A DNA stretch of 64,000 nucleotides from Mycolicibacterium brisbanense (lineage in GTDB: Bacteria > Actinomycetota > Actinomycetes > Mycobacteriales > Mycobacteriaceae), in the NCBI RefSeq assembly GCF_001570425.1, contig NZ_BCSX01000019.1, forward strand, positions 124,001-188,000, in the 5' to 3' direction. The translations under genes were made by a program, and so were the position numbers. Shown piece after piece: positions 40,354 to 50,255 of the stretch (positions are counted from its first letter, which is position 1; the number at the start of each line of letters is the position of its first letter). Below the pieces are notes generated by a model. The model was not told the DNA's origin. It saw only the letters and a list, made by a program, of their open reading frames with translations, and searched no databases.

Positions 40354-41115
40354 ATGGTCACAGAACTCCTCGCCCGCCACGGTGGTCACGGTGCGCCCAT
40401 CGTGCTGGTGCACGGGCTGATGGGCCGCGGCAGCACGTGGACCCGTCAACTCCCGTGGCTGACCGAGTTGGGCGCGGTGTACACCTACGACGCGCCATGG
40501 CACCGCGGCCGCGATGTGCCCGACCCGTACCCGATCAGCACCGAGCGGTTCGTCGCGGATCTGGCCGACGCGGTCGCGGAACTGGGGGAGCCGGCGCGAC
40601 TGGTCGGGCATTCGATGGGCGGGCTGCATTCGTGGTGTCTGGCCGCGGCAAGACCGGAGCTGGTGACCTCGGTTGTGGTCGAGGACATGGCGCCGGATTT
40701 TCTCGGGCGCACCACCGGACCGTGGGAGCCGTGGGTGCACGCGTTGCCGGTGGAATTCGGTTCGGCGCAGGAGGTCTACCAGGAGTTCGGCCCGGTGGCC
40801 GGTCGCTACTTCCTGGAGGCTTTCGACCGCACCGCGACCGGGTGGCGACTGCATGGCCGGCCGCAGTGGTGGCTGGACATCGCCGCCGAGTGGGGGACGC
40901 GGGAGTACTGGCAGCAGTGGCGCGCGGTGCGGGTGCCGACGCTGCTGATCGAGGCGGGGACTTCGGTGGCCCCGCCCGGGCAGATGCGGAGGATGGCCGA
41001 GATCGGTTACCGGACAACGTATTTGCATGTTCCTGAGGCGGGCCACCTGATTCATGACGAGCAGCCGCAGGTGTACCGCGACGCCGTCGAGAAGTTTCTA
41101 GCGTCGCTCACCTAG
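40354..41115 (+). CDS. Alpha/beta hydrolase
   Basis: 253 residues from ATG 40354. VHGLMGRGSTW is the oxyanion region, GHSMGGLHSW the nucleophile elbow (Ser), and EAGHLIHDEQP carries the catalytic His. An Asp/Glu in LLIEAGTSVAP completes the triad. No signal peptide. The same position in M. tuberculosis (next to mhuD) holds a hydrolase of unknown substrate. Its 3' end overlaps the small minus-strand gene by 18 nt. Confidence 0.9.
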   Translation: MVTELLARHGGHGAPIVLVHGLMGRGSTWTRQLPWLTELGAVYTYDAPWHRGRDVPDPYPISTERFVADLADAVAELGEPARLVGHSMGGLHSWCLAAARPELVTSVVVEDMAPDFLGRTTGPWEPWVHALPVEFGSAQEVYQEFGPVAGRYFLEAFDRTATGWRLHGRPQWWLDIAAEWGTREYWQQWRAVRVPTLLIEAGTSVAPPGQMRRMAEIGYRTTYLHVPEAGHLIHDEQPQVYRDAVEKFLASLT

Positions 41116-41346
41116 GGCGCCGGCGGTCGGCCAGGCCGGATTCTGCTCGAAACGGGTGCGCACGGCATCGAGATCGTGCTCGGCCCGGTTCGCGTCGTAG
41201 TCGGCCAGCCAGCCCGCGAGCGGTGCATAGGTGCGGAACTGGTCCAGATGAATCCGCAGGATGCCGCTGCGGTGCGCTGCCCAGCTCAGGGCTGCAGCAA
41301 CCAGGAACGGCGAGGCCATGATCAGGAGGGCGAGTGCATATGTCAT
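41098..41346 (-). CDS. Small membrane protein, 82 aa
   Basis: From ATG 41346 the product is MTYALALLIMASPFLVAAALSWAAH, an N-terminal membrane helix, followed by a soluble helix-rich tail (LDQFRTYAPLAGWLADYDANRA). No family was recognised. It is divergent from the GlxA-type regulator across a 72-nt gap full of palindromes, so it is the regulator's most likely target (inference). The tail overlaps the hydrolase gene end by 18 nt. Confidence 0.62.
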   Translation of the reverse strand: MTYALALLIMASPFLVAAALSWAAHRSGILRIHLDQFRTYAPLAGWLADYDANRAEHDLDAVRTRFEQNPAWPTAGALGERR

Positions 41347-41421
41347 GGCAGTAATTCTTGTTAGGCCAATATCCGGCCAACAAGTGGCAGCACTGACACC
41401 TTTCGGTAAGATACTGCCATG
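41344..41421. promoter_or_regulatory. Nested inverted repeats in the divergent promoter
   Basis: CATGGCAGTA at 41344-41353 and TACTGCCATG at 41412-41421 form a perfect 10-bp inverted repeat that includes both start codons. Inside it lies CTTGTTaGGCC...GGCCaACAAG at 41357-41384. TAAGAT at 41407-41412 is a -10 candidate for the plus-strand regulator and would give a leaderless message. The site is probably bound by the GlxA-type regulator itself. Confidence 0.65.
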
Positions 41422-42411
41422 ATCAGAAGCGTTTCCGCGCTGGTGCTCGACGGCCTCGCGGTTTTCGAGTTCGGGGTGATCTGCGAGGTTTTCGGGATCG
41501 ACCGCTCGGCCGACGGAGTGCCCAACTTCGACTTCAAGGTGTGTGGCCCCGAGCCGGGCAAGCCGGTGCGGACCTCGATCGGTGCCACGCTGACACCCGA
41601 CCACGGTCTCGATGCCCTCATCGGTGCGGATCTGGTGGCCATCCCGGCGATCGCAGGCAGCGACTACCTGCCGGAGGCGCTGGCCGCGGTGCGCACCGCC
41701 GCGGATGCCGGATCGATCATCCTGACGGTGTGCTCCGGAGCCTTCCTGGCCGGCGCGGCCGGGTTGCTCGACGGACGGCCCTGCACCACGCACTGGATGC
41801 ACGCCGACGAGCTCGCCCGCATGTACCCGACCGCACGCGTCGACCGCAACGTGCTGTTCGTCGACGACGGCAACCTGATCACCAGCGCAGGCACCGCGGC
41901 CGGTATCGACGCCTGCCTGCATCTGGTGCGGCGCGAACTCGGCAGCGAGGTGACCAACAAGATCGCCCGCCGGATGGTCGTGCCGCCGCAGCGCGACGGC
42001 GGGCAGCGCCAGTTCATCGACCAGCCCATCCCGGTGCGATGTTCGGATGGCTTTGCCCCGCACCTGGATTGGATCATCAGCAACCTGGACAAGCCGCATA
42101 CGGTCGGCACGCTCGCCAAGCGCGCGGCGATGTCGACCCGGACCTTCGCGCGCCGCTTCGTCGAGGAGACCGGCACGACGCCGATGCAGTGGATCACCGA
42201 TCAGCGCGTGCTGTATGCGCGCCGGTTGCTCGAGGAGACCGACCTCGACATCGACTGGATCGCCGGGCAGGCCGGATTCGGCACCGCGACCTTGCTACGG
42301 CACCACTTCCGCCGCGTCATCGGGGTGACGCCGTCGGACTATCGCCGTCGGTTCGCTTGCGGCGCAGGGGTATCCGTATGCGACGACGGCCAAGCCGTCG
42401 CCACGGCCTAA
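41419..42411 (+). CDS. GlxA-family AraC-type regulator (DJ-1/PfpI domain plus AraC HTH)
   Basis: 330 residues. The N-terminal class I glutamine amidotransferase-like domain (about 1-190) has the nucleophile-elbow sequence VCSGAFLAGAAGLLDG. Two AraC HTH motifs follow at the C-terminus: HTVGTLAKRAAMSTRTFARRFVEETG and DWIAGQAGFGTATLLRHHFRR with GVTPSDYRRRF. Such proteins often sense amines, nucleosides or betaine-like ligands and activate nearby genes. ATG 41419. It ends 4 nt into the convergent small secreted-protein gene. Confidence 0.92.
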   Translation: MIRSVSALVLDGLAVFEFGVICEVFGIDRSADGVPNFDFKVCGPEPGKPVRTSIGATLTPDHGLDALIGADLVAIPAIAGSDYLPEALAAVRTAADAGSIILTVCSGAFLAGAAGLLDGRPCTTHWMHADELARMYPTARVDRNVLFVDDGNLITSAGTAAGIDACLHLVRRELGSEVTNKIARRMVVPPQRDGGQRQFIDQPIPVRCSDGFAPHLDWIISNLDKPHTVGTLAKRAAMSTRTFARRFVEETGTTPMQWITDQRVLYARRLLEETDLDIDWIAGQAGFGTATLLRHHFRRVIGVTPSDYRRRFACGAGVSVCDDGQAVATA

Positions 42412-42701
42412 CCGTCGGGCTGGCACGAGACATTCACGTACACGGTGGTGTGCTGCGACGGGTCGATGCGGTGGCCGGTGTCGTTGATGTTGGAGTCGGC
42501 CAGGCCGTGCACACCCGTGACCTTGCACAGCGAAAGGCTGGTCTTGGCATTGGAATTGATCTGGACGTGGTAGCCGCGACCCTGTAATTCGCGCACGGTG
42601 TCCTCGGCCGATCCGCTGCCGCTGGGCGCGGCCGCCGCAGGGGCCGCGAGTCCCAACGCCAGAGCCGTTGTCGTACAGAGCAGTAGCGTCAGTTTCGTCA
42701 T
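42408..42701 (-). CDS. Small secreted protein, 97 aa
   Basis: The N-terminal signal peptide MTKLTLLLCTTTALALGLAAPAAA ends at an AxA cleavage site (about residue 24). The mature part of about 73 residues has two Cys (SLCKVTG and NVSCQPDG) that could form a disulfide after export. The pattern VRELQGRGYHVQIN..ISLSLCKVTGVHGL resembles a small mycobacterial secreted family of unknown function. ATG 42701. It lies between the regulator and mutY. Confidence 0.72.
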   Translation of the reverse strand: MTKLTLLLCTTTALALGLAAPAAAAPSGSGSAEDTVRELQGRGYHVQINSNAKTSLSLCKVTGVHGLADSNINDTGHRIDPSQHTTVYVNVSCQPDG

Positions 42702-42762
42702 GACTCCGTTGTATGTGCCGAAGTGGCGTCACGGGGCCGTGCGAAGGGTATTCAGGCCATCC

Positions 42763-43638
42763 TCATGTATTTTCGCCCTCGCCGGCCAGTGCGAACCGGC
42801 CGTCGGGGGTCTGTTCCACCAGGCCGTCGACCAGTAGCGAGTCCAGTGCCCGGTCACGCTGAGCGGTGTCGCTGAGCCAGGCAACGTCGAGTTGCGCCCT
42901 GGTAACGGGAAAACTGTTGGTGCGCAGGACATCCAATAGCCTGCCGCGGGCCTGGCGGTCGGTTCCCGCGTAGCGCTGCACCTTGCGGGCCGGGCCGGTG
43001 GGCGCCGGATAACCCGCTGTGCGCCACAGGCACGCACTCAGCGGGCAGATGCCACACCGCGGGTTGCGCGCGGTACACACCGTCGCACCGAGTTCCATCA
43101 GCGCGGCCGAAAAGACCGGTGCCGCATCGGAATCCGGTAGCAGTGCGGATACGTCCGCCAGATCGCGCACGCTGGCCGGCGAATCGGCCCGGCCGTGCAC
43201 CGCGCGCGCCACCACCCGGCGCACGTTGGTGTCCACCACAGGCACCCTGGCCGCATACGCGAAACACGCGACGGCCCGCGCGGTGTATGCCCCGACACCC
43301 GGCAGGGTCAGCAGGGTCTCGACGTCGGCGGGTACCACGTCACCGTGCTCGGCGGCGATCGTGACGGCGCACTCGTGCAGGCGTTTGGCCCGGCGCGGGT
43401 ATCCGAGCTTGCCCCACGCGCGGAGCACCTCGCCGACCCCGGCCGCCGCGGTCGCCGACGGCGTGGGCCACCGCGCGATCCAGTCCAGCCAGATCGGCTC
43501 GACGCGGGCCACCGGCGTCTGCTGCAGCATGAACTCGCTGACCAGGATCTGCCAGGCGGTGACGCCCGGCCTGCGCCACGGGAGATCGCGCTGGAATTCC
43601 CGGTACCAGCTGGTCAGCTCGTCGGAATCAATGCTCAT
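42763..43638 (-). CDS. mutY: Adenine DNA glycosylase MutY
   Basis: 291 residues from ATG 43638. Helix-hairpin-helix LPGVGAYTARAVACFAY, catalytic Asp in VVDTNVRRV and the base-excision Glu35 (VSEFMLQQTPV) are present. The [4Fe-4S] loop is CTARNPRCGICPLSAC (Cys-x6-Cys-x2-Cys-x4-Cys, one residue short of the common x5). It removes A opposite 8-oxoG. The C-terminal NUDIX-like domain is short, as in M. tuberculosis. Divergent from canB. Confidence 0.95.
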   Translation of the reverse strand: MSIDSDELTSWYREFQRDLPWRRPGVTAWQILVSEFMLQQTPVARVEPIWLDWIARWPTPSATAAAGVGEVLRAWGKLGYPRRAKRLHECAVTIAAEHGDVVPADVETLLTLPGVGAYTARAVACFAYAARVPVVDTNVRRVVARAVHGRADSPASVRDLADVSALLPDSDAAPVFSAALMELGATVCTARNPRCGICPLSACLWRTAGYPAPTGPARKVQRYAGTDRQARGRLLDVLRTNSFPVTRAQLDVAWLSDTAQRDRALDSLLVDGLVEQTPDGRFALAGEGENT

Positions 43639-43675
43639 CAGGGCATCGGGCGTCCAGGGCGATAGGCTGATCGCC

Positions 43676-44296
43676 ATGCCCAATTCGAATCCGGTGTCGG
43701 CGTGGAAGGCACTCAAGGACGGTAACGCGCGCTTCGTCGCGGGCGAGCCGCAGCATCCGAGCCAGGACATCGCTCGGCGCGCCAGCCTCACCCACGGTCA
43801 GAAACCGACCGCGGTGGTGTTCGGGTGCGGCGACAGCCGTGTCGCAGCGGAGTTGCTCTTCGACCAGGGCTTGGGCGACGTGTTCGTCGTCCGCACCGCA
43901 GGCCACGTGATCGACAACGCCGTGCTCGGCTCCATCGAGTACGCCGTCTCGATCCTGGACGTGCCGCTGATCGTGGTGCTCGGGCATGACAGCTGCGGCG
44001 CGGTCCAGGCCGCCATCAACGCGCTCGACGACGGCCAGGTGCCCGGCGGGTACGTGCGCGACATCGTCGAGCGGGTGACGCCGTCGATACTCATGGGTCG
44101 CCACGCCGGCCTCGAGCGGGTCGACGAGTTCGAGGCCCATCACGTCAAGGAAACCGTCAACCAGCTGCAGATGCGCTCAGCGGCCATCGCCCAGGGCATC
44201 GCGGCGGGCACCCAGGCCATCGTCGGCGCGACCTATCACCTGGCCGACGGCCGGGTCGAGTTGCGCCATCACGTGGGCGATATCGGTCACGCCTGA
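43676..44296 (+). CDS. canB: Beta-class carbonic anhydrase
   Basis: 206 residues from ATG 43676. The zinc site is Cys51 and Asp53/Arg55 in GCGDSR with His104 and Cys107 in LGHDSCGAV. The enzyme interconverts CO2 and bicarbonate in the cytosol. It corresponds to the second beta-CA of M. tuberculosis. It lies 37 nt from mutY with a -10-like TAGGCT at 43664, giving a possible leaderless start. Confidence 0.95.
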   Translation: MPNSNPVSAWKALKDGNARFVAGEPQHPSQDIARRASLTHGQKPTAVVFGCGDSRVAAELLFDQGLGDVFVVRTAGHVIDNAVLGSIEYAVSILDVPLIVVLGHDSCGAVQAAINALDDGQVPGGYVRDIVERVTPSILMGRHAGLERVDEFEAHHVKETVNQLQMRSAAIAQGIAAGTQAIVGATYHLADGRVELRHHVGDIGHA

Positions 44297-44346
44297 CGGC
44301 GACACGCCGGGCCGCCTCGGGCAACTGGGGATGACCTGGGCTTACC

Positions 44347-45135
44347 GTGAAGGTCGTGTTGGATCTGGAACCACGGGGCCCCCTGCCCGCGGAGATTTAC
44401 CGGCGGCGCCGAGCGCTGGCGATCGGGATCGGGGTGGTCGTCGTCGCGGTGATCGTCGCGATCATCGCGGTCGTGGTGAGCAACAGCTCGGGCGCTGAAT
44501 CCAAGTCCGCTCAACAGTCGACCCCCACGCCGACCGCTGCCGCGCCGACGCCGCTGCCGGGCGAGAACCCCGAGGTGAAGACCCCGGTGGTGCCCCCGGC
44601 GCAGCATGCTCCGCCACCGACGGCAACCCCGACCGCGGCGGTCACACCGCCGCCGGTGCTCAAGGAGGGTGACGACTGCCCGGATTCCACCCTGGCCGTC
44701 AAGGGCATCACCAGCCAGCCGCAGTACGTCGTCGGCGATCAGCCGAAGTTCACCATGGTCGTCACCAACATCGGCCTGGTGGCCTGCAAGCGTGACGTCG
44801 GCGCGGCCGTGCTGGCCGCCTACGTCTACTCGTTGGACAACACTCGGCTGTGGTCCAACCTGGACTGCGCGCCGTCCAACGAAACACTGGTCAAGACCTT
44901 CAACCCGGGCGAGCAGGTGACCACCGAGGTGACCTGGACCGGGATGAGCTCGGCACCCCAGTGCCCGCTGCCTCGGCAGCCGATCGGGCCCGGCACCTAC
45001 AACCTGATGGTCCAGCTGGGCAACCTGAGATCGGCGCCCGTGCCGTTCATCCTCGCGCCCGCGCAGCAGCAGGCGCCGCCACCGCCTGCCGAGGGCGCCC
45101 CGCCGGCTCCGGCGGCACCCGCACCCGGCAACTGA
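44347..45135 (+). CDS. Membrane-anchored proline-rich protein of unknown function
   Basis: 262 residues from GTG 44347. A short cytosolic start (KVVLDLEPRGPLPAEIYRRRR) and a helix at about 24-44 are followed by a Pro/Thr/Ala-rich linker to about residue 105. A compact domain with three Cys (GDDCPDSTLAVKGI, VACKRDVGA, NLDCAPS, QCPLPRQPIG) then runs to the Pro-rich tail. The position, between canB and disA, matches a conserved membrane protein in M. tuberculosis. The exposed Cys domain suggests disulfides outside the membrane. Confidence 0.82.
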   Translation: MKVVLDLEPRGPLPAEIYRRRRALAIGIGVVVVAVIVAIIAVVVSNSSGAESKSAQQSTPTPTAAAPTPLPGENPEVKTPVVPPAQHAPPPTATPTAAVTPPPVLKEGDDCPDSTLAVKGITSQPQYVVGDQPKFTMVVTNIGLVACKRDVGAAVLAAYVYSLDNTRLWSNLDCAPSNETLVKTFNPGEQVTTEVTWTGMSSAPQCPLPRQPIGPGTYNLMVQLGNLRSAPVPFILAPAQQQAPPPPAEGAPPAPAAPAPGN

Positions 45136-45140
45136 GCCGT

Positions 45141-46259
45141 TCAGGCCAGCCGGTCGGCGATCGTCGACTCGGCCAGCAGGGAGAGCCCTTCCCGGATGTG
45201 TCGGGCCCACATGGACCCGATGCCTTCGACCGACTGCAGATCGTCGGCGCTGGCGGCCAGCAGCCCCTGTAGGGAGCCGAACGAGCGGACCAGTAGGTCG
45301 ACGTGGGCGAACTGCAATCGCGGGATGCCTGCCATGGCCCGGTACCCGCGTGAACTCATCGCCGAGTCCTGCGCCTCGGCAGTCGTCGGATAGCCGAAGA
45401 CCCGCGCGAGCGCGGTGAAGTCCAGCAGCTCGTTGTCGGTGAGGGCATCGAGATCTTCGAGGGTGGCGGTGACCTGTGCTGCGGTCGGCGGGTCGGGGTT
45501 AGCGTGGTAGTCCCGCACGATCAGTTCGCGGGCCGTCTCGTTGTCCCCGACGAGTTCGTCGAGCTGCAGTTTGAGCTGGCGGCCGTCGGTGCCGAGTTCG
45601 ACGACGTCGGCGTCGATCTCGAGGCTGATGCGGCGCACCATCTCGAGGCGCTGCACCACGGTCATGACGTCGCGCAGGGTCACGAAGTCTTCGATCTCGG
45701 CGGTCGAGAGCTGCTTGCTCACCTCGTCGAGCCGGCCCTTGTAGCGCTCCAGCGTGGCGACGGTCTGGTTGGCCCGCGACAGGATGGTCGCCGAGTCGGG
45801 GACGACGTGCCGTTCCCCGGCCACGTAGACCGTCACGATGCTCATCGAGTGGCTCACCGACACCACCGGGTAGCCGGTCTGGATCGCGGTGCGCTCGGCC
45901 GAGCGGTGCCGCGTGCCGGATTCGTCGGTGGGGATCGACGGATCCGGCACCAACTGCACGTTGGCCCGCAGGATGTGGCTCGCGTCGCTGGAGAGCACGA
46001 CCGCGCCGTCCATCTTGGACAGCTCACGCAGCCGGGTCGGCGCGTAGCGGATGTCGAGCTCGAATCCGCCGTCACAGATGGCCTCGACGCTCTCGTCGTA
46101 ACCGAGCACGATCAGCGCGCCCGTCTTGCCGCGCAGGATGCGTTCCAGTCCGTCGCGCAGCGGGGTCCCCGGCGCCAACCGGCCCAAGGTCTCGCGCAGC
46201 GTCGGGCGGGCCAGGTGCACCACGTTGCGGCCGGCTCTGCCGCCGGTCTTAACGGCCAT
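45141..46259 (-). CDS. disA: Diadenylate cyclase DisA
   Basis: A 372-residue DNA-scanning protein. The DAC domain (about 1-150) has the signature motifs [12 protein letters not shown] (DGA) and [12 protein letters not shown] (GTRHRSA). A linker helix domain and a C-terminal RuvA-like helix-hairpin-helix DNA-binding domain follow ([18 protein letters not shown]). It makes c-di-AMP from two ATP. It follows radA by 8 nt on the same strand; RadA is reported to bind and inhibit DisA in M. smegmatis. Confidence 0.97.
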   Translation of the reverse strand: MAVKTGGRAGRNVVHLARPTLRETLGRLAPGTPLRDGLERILRGKTGALIVLGYDESVEAICDGGFELDIRYAPTRLRELSKMDGAVVLSSDASHILRANVQLVPDPSIPTDESGTRHRSAERTAIQTGYPVVSVSHSMSIVTVYVAGERHVVPDSATILSRANQTVATLERYKGRLDEVSKQLSTAEIEDFVTLRDVMTVVQRLEMVRRISLEIDADVVELGTDGRQLKLQLDELVGDNETARELIVRDYHANPDPPTAAQVTATLEDLDALTDNELLDFTALARVFGYPTTAEAQDSAMSSRGYRAMAGIPRLQFAHVDLLVRSFGSLQGLLAASADDLQSVEGIGSMWARHIREGLSLLAESTIADRLA

Positions 46260-46267
46260 CGGTCCTC

Positions 46268-47662
46268 CTAGGATCGGCCGTTATTCTCCGCGATCTCCCG
46301 GACCGCCCGCAACGCGGTTGCGATGTTGTCCGACGCGATGACCCGCATCCCGGCCGGTGTGTCGGTGATCCCGGCCGGCACCACCGCGGTGTTGAAGCCC
46401 AGCCGCGCGGCCTCGGCCAGCCGGCGTTCCAGCCCGCTGACCCGGCGCAGGTCACCGGCCAGCCCCACTTCGCCGATGGCGACGGCGTCCATCGGCAACG
46501 GCAACTGGTAGCAGGACGACATGATGGCCATCGCGACCGCGAGATCCGCCGACGGATCGGTGAGCCGCATGCCGCCGACGGTCGCCACGTACAGGTCACT
46601 GCGTGCCAGCGGCAGGCCGCTGTGCCGTTCCAGCACCGCGCTGATCATCGCGGCGCGCGCCGAATCGATGCCGCTGACCGTCCGTCGGGCCGGCGCGTCC
46701 GTCGGGTTCCACAGCGCCTGCACCTCACCGATCATCGGGCGCTTGCCGTCCAGCGTGACGGTCACGGCGGTGCCCGCAACCGCCGCGGTGCGCTGGTCGA
46801 GGAACAACCCGGACGGATCGCTCACGCATTCGATTCCGTTGTCGTGCATCAGAAAACAACCGACCTCGTCGGCGGGACCGAACCGGTTCTTGACGCCGCG
46901 CACCATGCGCAGCGCCGACGCGCGGTCACCCTCGAAGTGCAGCACCACGTCGACGAGATGCTCCAGTGACCGTGGCCCCGCGATGGCGCCGTCCTTGGTG
47001 ACATGGCCGACGAGGATCAACGCCACGGAATGGCCCTGGGCGGTGGATTTCGCGTATCCGGTCAGTGCCGTGGTCACCGCCCGCACCTGTGTCACGCCAC
47101 CGGTCACACCGTCCGCCTCGGTGGTGGACATGGTCTGGACCGAGTCGACGATCACGAGGCTCGGGCGCACCTGGTCGATGTGGCCCAGCGCGATCTGCAG
47201 ATCGGACTCGGATGCCAGGTACATCTCGTCGTGGGTGCAGCCGGTGCGCTCGGCCCGCAGCCGGATCTGGCCGGCGGATTCCTCGCCGGAGACATACAGC
47301 ACCCGGCGCCCCTCGTGGGCCCAGCGGTTGGCGACCTCCAGCAGCAGCGTCGACTTTCCGACACCGGGATCACCGGCCAGCAGCGTCACCGAACCCGCCA
47401 CCAGGCCACCGCCGAGCACCCGGTCGAGCTCGCTGACCCCGGTGGGGCAGTGCCGGGTCGCGCCCGGGTCGATCGCGGTGATCGGAACGGCGGGGGATGC
47501 CGGTGCTACCGACCGGCGGGCCGCGCCGCCGATCGCGGACAGCGTGGCCACCTCGTCGACGGTGCCCCAAGTGCCGCAGTTCGCGCAGCGTCCCACCCAT
47601 TTCGGGGTGACATGTGCGCATTCCGAGCACCGGTATTGCGAACGTGCTTTCGAACCGGCCAC
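46268..47662 (-). CDS. radA: DNA repair protein RadA
   Basis: 464 residues from GTG 47662. The N-terminal zinc finger is [20 protein letters not shown] (C4). The RecA-like ATPase has Walker [12 protein letters not shown], the RadA signature KNRFG ([12 protein letters not shown]) and a C-terminal Lon-like domain. It extends branches of recombination intermediates. Upstream of and probably co-transcribed with disA; 54 nt from lpqE. Confidence 0.96.
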   Translation of the reverse strand: MAGSKARSQYRCSECAHVTPKWVGRCANCGTWGTVDEVATLSAIGGAARRSVAPASPAVPITAIDPGATRHCPTGVSELDRVLGGGLVAGSVTLLAGDPGVGKSTLLLEVANRWAHEGRRVLYVSGEESAGQIRLRAERTGCTHDEMYLASESDLQIALGHIDQVRPSLVIVDSVQTMSTTEADGVTGGVTQVRAVTTALTGYAKSTAQGHSVALILVGHVTKDGAIAGPRSLEHLVDVVLHFEGDRASALRMVRGVKNRFGPADEVGCFLMHDNGIECVSDPSGLFLDQRTAAVAGTAVTVTLDGKRPMIGEVQALWNPTDAPARRTVSGIDSARAAMISAVLERHSGLPLARSDLYVATVGGMRLTDPSADLAVAMAIMSSCYQLPLPMDAVAIGEVGLAGDLRRVSGLERRLAEAARLGFNTAVVPAGITDTPAGMRVIASDNIATALRAVREIAENNGRS

Positions 47663-47716
47663 GCCGTGACCCTAGCGGCTGGCACCGACATCCAGCGGGA
47701 CCAGCGCGGTCAAAAC

Positions 47717-48307
47717 CTAGTGGTGTTCGCCTGATTCGGCGGATTCACCCGCGGCCTGGTCCGAGTCGCCGGTCTTGTCGCGGCGCGGTGCGTCGCCTGC
47801 CGAGATCGGAACGGCCACGGTGGTCTGGCCGTCCTCGAAGTTGAACGTGAAGTTGTACAGCAGGCCGTTGGTGATCTGCTTGTTCAGCGTCACCTTGGCG
47901 GTGACGGCGTCGGCAGCCTCGACCTTCTCCAGCGGCGCGATCTGTCCGTCGGGCTCGCCGACCACCAGCACGCCGTTGGCGGGCACCGTGGTGTCGCCGG
48001 TCAGCGTCACGTCACCGATGTCGGAGGTGATCGACTTCAGCTTGTTGTTCTCGTCGGCTGAGGTGTTCGCGGCGACGAACAGCAACTCGGCGGGAGATCC
48101 CGGCTGCACATAATCGGTCTCCTGCGGGGCGCGCAAGTGGACGTTACGCAGCGAGACCGGTCCGGCCTGGGCGTTTACGCCGTTGACCGCGGGCTCCTGG
48201 GTGGACGTCTGGGAGACCTGCCCGGCGCCACATCCGGTGAGTGCGACTGCGGCGGCCAGGCCGCACGCGGCCATACCGACCGAGGCGCGCAATGTGAAGC
48301 GGTTCAC
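47717..48307 (-). CDS. lpqE: Lipoprotein LpqE
   Basis: 196 residues. The signal [22 protein letters not shown] leads to the lipobox ALTGC. The mature part has the conserved [20 protein letters not shown] and is a beta-sandwich copper-chaperone-like (PCuAC/DUF461) relative in shape, without the Met/His set I would expect for copper. Its position between radA and carD matches M. tuberculosis. Function unknown. GTG 48307. Confidence 0.88.
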   Translation of the reverse strand: MNRFTLRASVGMAACGLAAAVALTGCGAGQVSQTSTQEPAVNGVNAQAGPVSLRNVHLRAPQETDYVQPGSPAELLFVAANTSADENNKLKSITSDIGDVTLTGDTTVPANGVLVVGEPDGQIAPLEKVEAADAVTAKVTLNKQITNGLLYNFTFNFEDGQTTVAVPISAGDAPRRDKTGDSDQAAGESAESGEHH

Positions 48308-49034
<727 letters not shown>

Positions 49035-49040
49035 CGCGTA

Positions 49041-49718
49041 GTGACAACGGTAGCCGTCGTCCCGGCCGCCGGCTCGGGTGAGCGGCTGGGTGCGGGTAGG
49101 CCGAAAGCCTTCGTCAAATTGGCCGGCAGGCCCTTGCTGGAACATGCGCTCGAGGGTCTGCGTGCGTCGGAAGTCATCGACGCTGTCGTGGTCGCGGTAC
49201 CGCCCGGACTGACCGACGAGGCTAAGCTGATCTTCGGCGGAGCCGCCGAGATCGTGGCGGGCGGTGCCGACCGTACCGAGTCGGTCCGGCTGGCCCTGCA
49301 GGCCACGGGTGACGCCGAATTCGTATTGGTTCACGACGCGGCACGGGCTCTGACTCCGGCCGCGCTGATCGTCCGTGTCGTAAGGGCACTCGAGGCTGGG
49401 CACAGTGCCGTCGTCCCGGGCCTGCCGCTGGCCGACACCATCAAGGCGGTCGACGCCAACGGCGTGGTGCTCGGGACACCGGAACGGGCCGGCCTACGGG
49501 CCGTTCAAACACCTCAGGGCTTTCACGTCGATGTGCTGCGCCGCGCGTATCAGCGCGTGGGCGCCGGTGTGGTCACCGATGACGCTTCGCTCGTCGAGCA
49601 GACCGGTACGCCGGTCCAGGTCGTCGACGGCGACCCGATGGCATTCAAGATCACCACTCCCATGGATCTACTGCTGGCCGAGGCCGTGCTCGCGCGCGGC
49701 GGATCGGGCGCCTCGTGA
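49041..49718 (+). CDS. ispD: 2-C-methyl-D-erythritol 4-phosphate cytidylyltransferase
   Basis: A 225-residue IspD. The CTP-binding start [19 protein letters not shown], the [14 protein letters not shown] loop, VHDAARALT and [10 protein letters not shown] are family motifs. It couples CTP to MEP in the non-mevalonate isoprenoid pathway. GTG 49041, 6 nt after carD. It overlaps ispF by 4 nt. Confidence 0.97.
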   Translation: MTTVAVVPAAGSGERLGAGRPKAFVKLAGRPLLEHALEGLRASEVIDAVVVAVPPGLTDEAKLIFGGAAEIVAGGADRTESVRLALQATGDAEFVLVHDAARALTPAALIVRVVRALEAGHSAVVPGLPLADTIKAVDANGVVLGTPERAGLRAVQTPQGFHVDVLRRAYQRVGAGVVTDDASLVEQTGTPVQVVDGDPMAFKITTPMDLLLAEAVLARGGSGAS

Positions 49719-50191
49719 CGATTCCGCGGATCGGTTTGGGCACCGATGTCCATCCCGTCGAGTCCGGGCGGCCCTGCTGGCTGCTCGGGCTGCTTTTCGA
49801 CGGCGCCGACGGCTGCGCCGGGCACTCCGACGGTGACGTCGCGGCCCACGCGCTGTGTGACGCACTGCTGAGCGCGGCCGGTCTGGGCGACATCGGCGGC
49901 GTTTTCGGCACCGACCAGCCGCAGTGGCGCGGTGTCAGCGGTGCCGACATGCTGCGGCACGTTCGTGGTTTGCTGGCCGAGGCGGGCTTCACGGTGGGCA
50001 ATGCCGCCGTCCAGGTGATCGGCAACCGGCCCAAGATCGGACCTCGCCGCGACGAGGCCCAGCGGCTTCTGGGAGAGCTGGTGGGGGCGCCGGTGTCGGT
50101 TTCTGCGACAACCACCGACGGTCTCGGACTGACCGGCCGCGGCGAGGGATTGGCGGCCATTGCCACCGCGTTGGTGGTCAGGGCCGATTAG
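49715..50191 (+). CDS. ispF: 2-C-methyl-D-erythritol 2,4-cyclodiphosphate synthase
   Basis: A 158-residue IspF. The metal ligands are in GTDVHPVE (Asp, His) and His in [17 protein letters not shown]; the [10 protein letters not shown] loop and the [14 protein letters not shown] ending are standard. The trimeric enzyme cyclises CDP-ME2P to MEcPP. GTG 49715. It is the last gene of the carD-ispD-ispF operon; a new promoter for cysS follows. Confidence 0.97.
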   Translation: MTIPRIGLGTDVHPVESGRPCWLLGLLFDGADGCAGHSDGDVAAHALCDALLSAAGLGDIGGVFGTDQPQWRGVSGADMLRHVRGLLAEAGFTVGNAAVQVIGNRPKIGPRRDEAQRLLGELVGAPVSVSATTTDGLGLTGRGEGLAAIATALVVRAD

Positions 50192-50196
50192 GCGGG

Positions 50197-50255
50197 TAAG
50201 CTGGCCGGTCGTGACTGATCGGGCCGTGCGCGCACGCGAGGAGCGGCTGTGGTGA
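50197..50255 (+). CDS. Leaderless 14-codon leader ORF upstream of cysS
   Basis: TAAGCT (50197-50202) and an 8-nt gap precede GTG 50211, which opens a 14-codon frame ([14 protein letters not shown]) whose TGA (50253-50255) shares one base with the ATG of cysS (TGATG). The first four residues recall the N-terminus of other mycobacterial CysS proteins, so the frame may be a broken N-terminal extension. A 12-nt palindrome CGTGCGCGCACG (50225-50236) and GAGGAG (50238-50243) lie in it. Translation is inferred. The feature span includes the -10 hexamer. Confidence 0.45.

Noticed and set aside
43019..43675. An in-frame extension of canB upstream to 43019
   Set aside because: The extension is antisense to mutY and lacks carbonic anhydrase sequence; the ATG at 43676 fits the family start.
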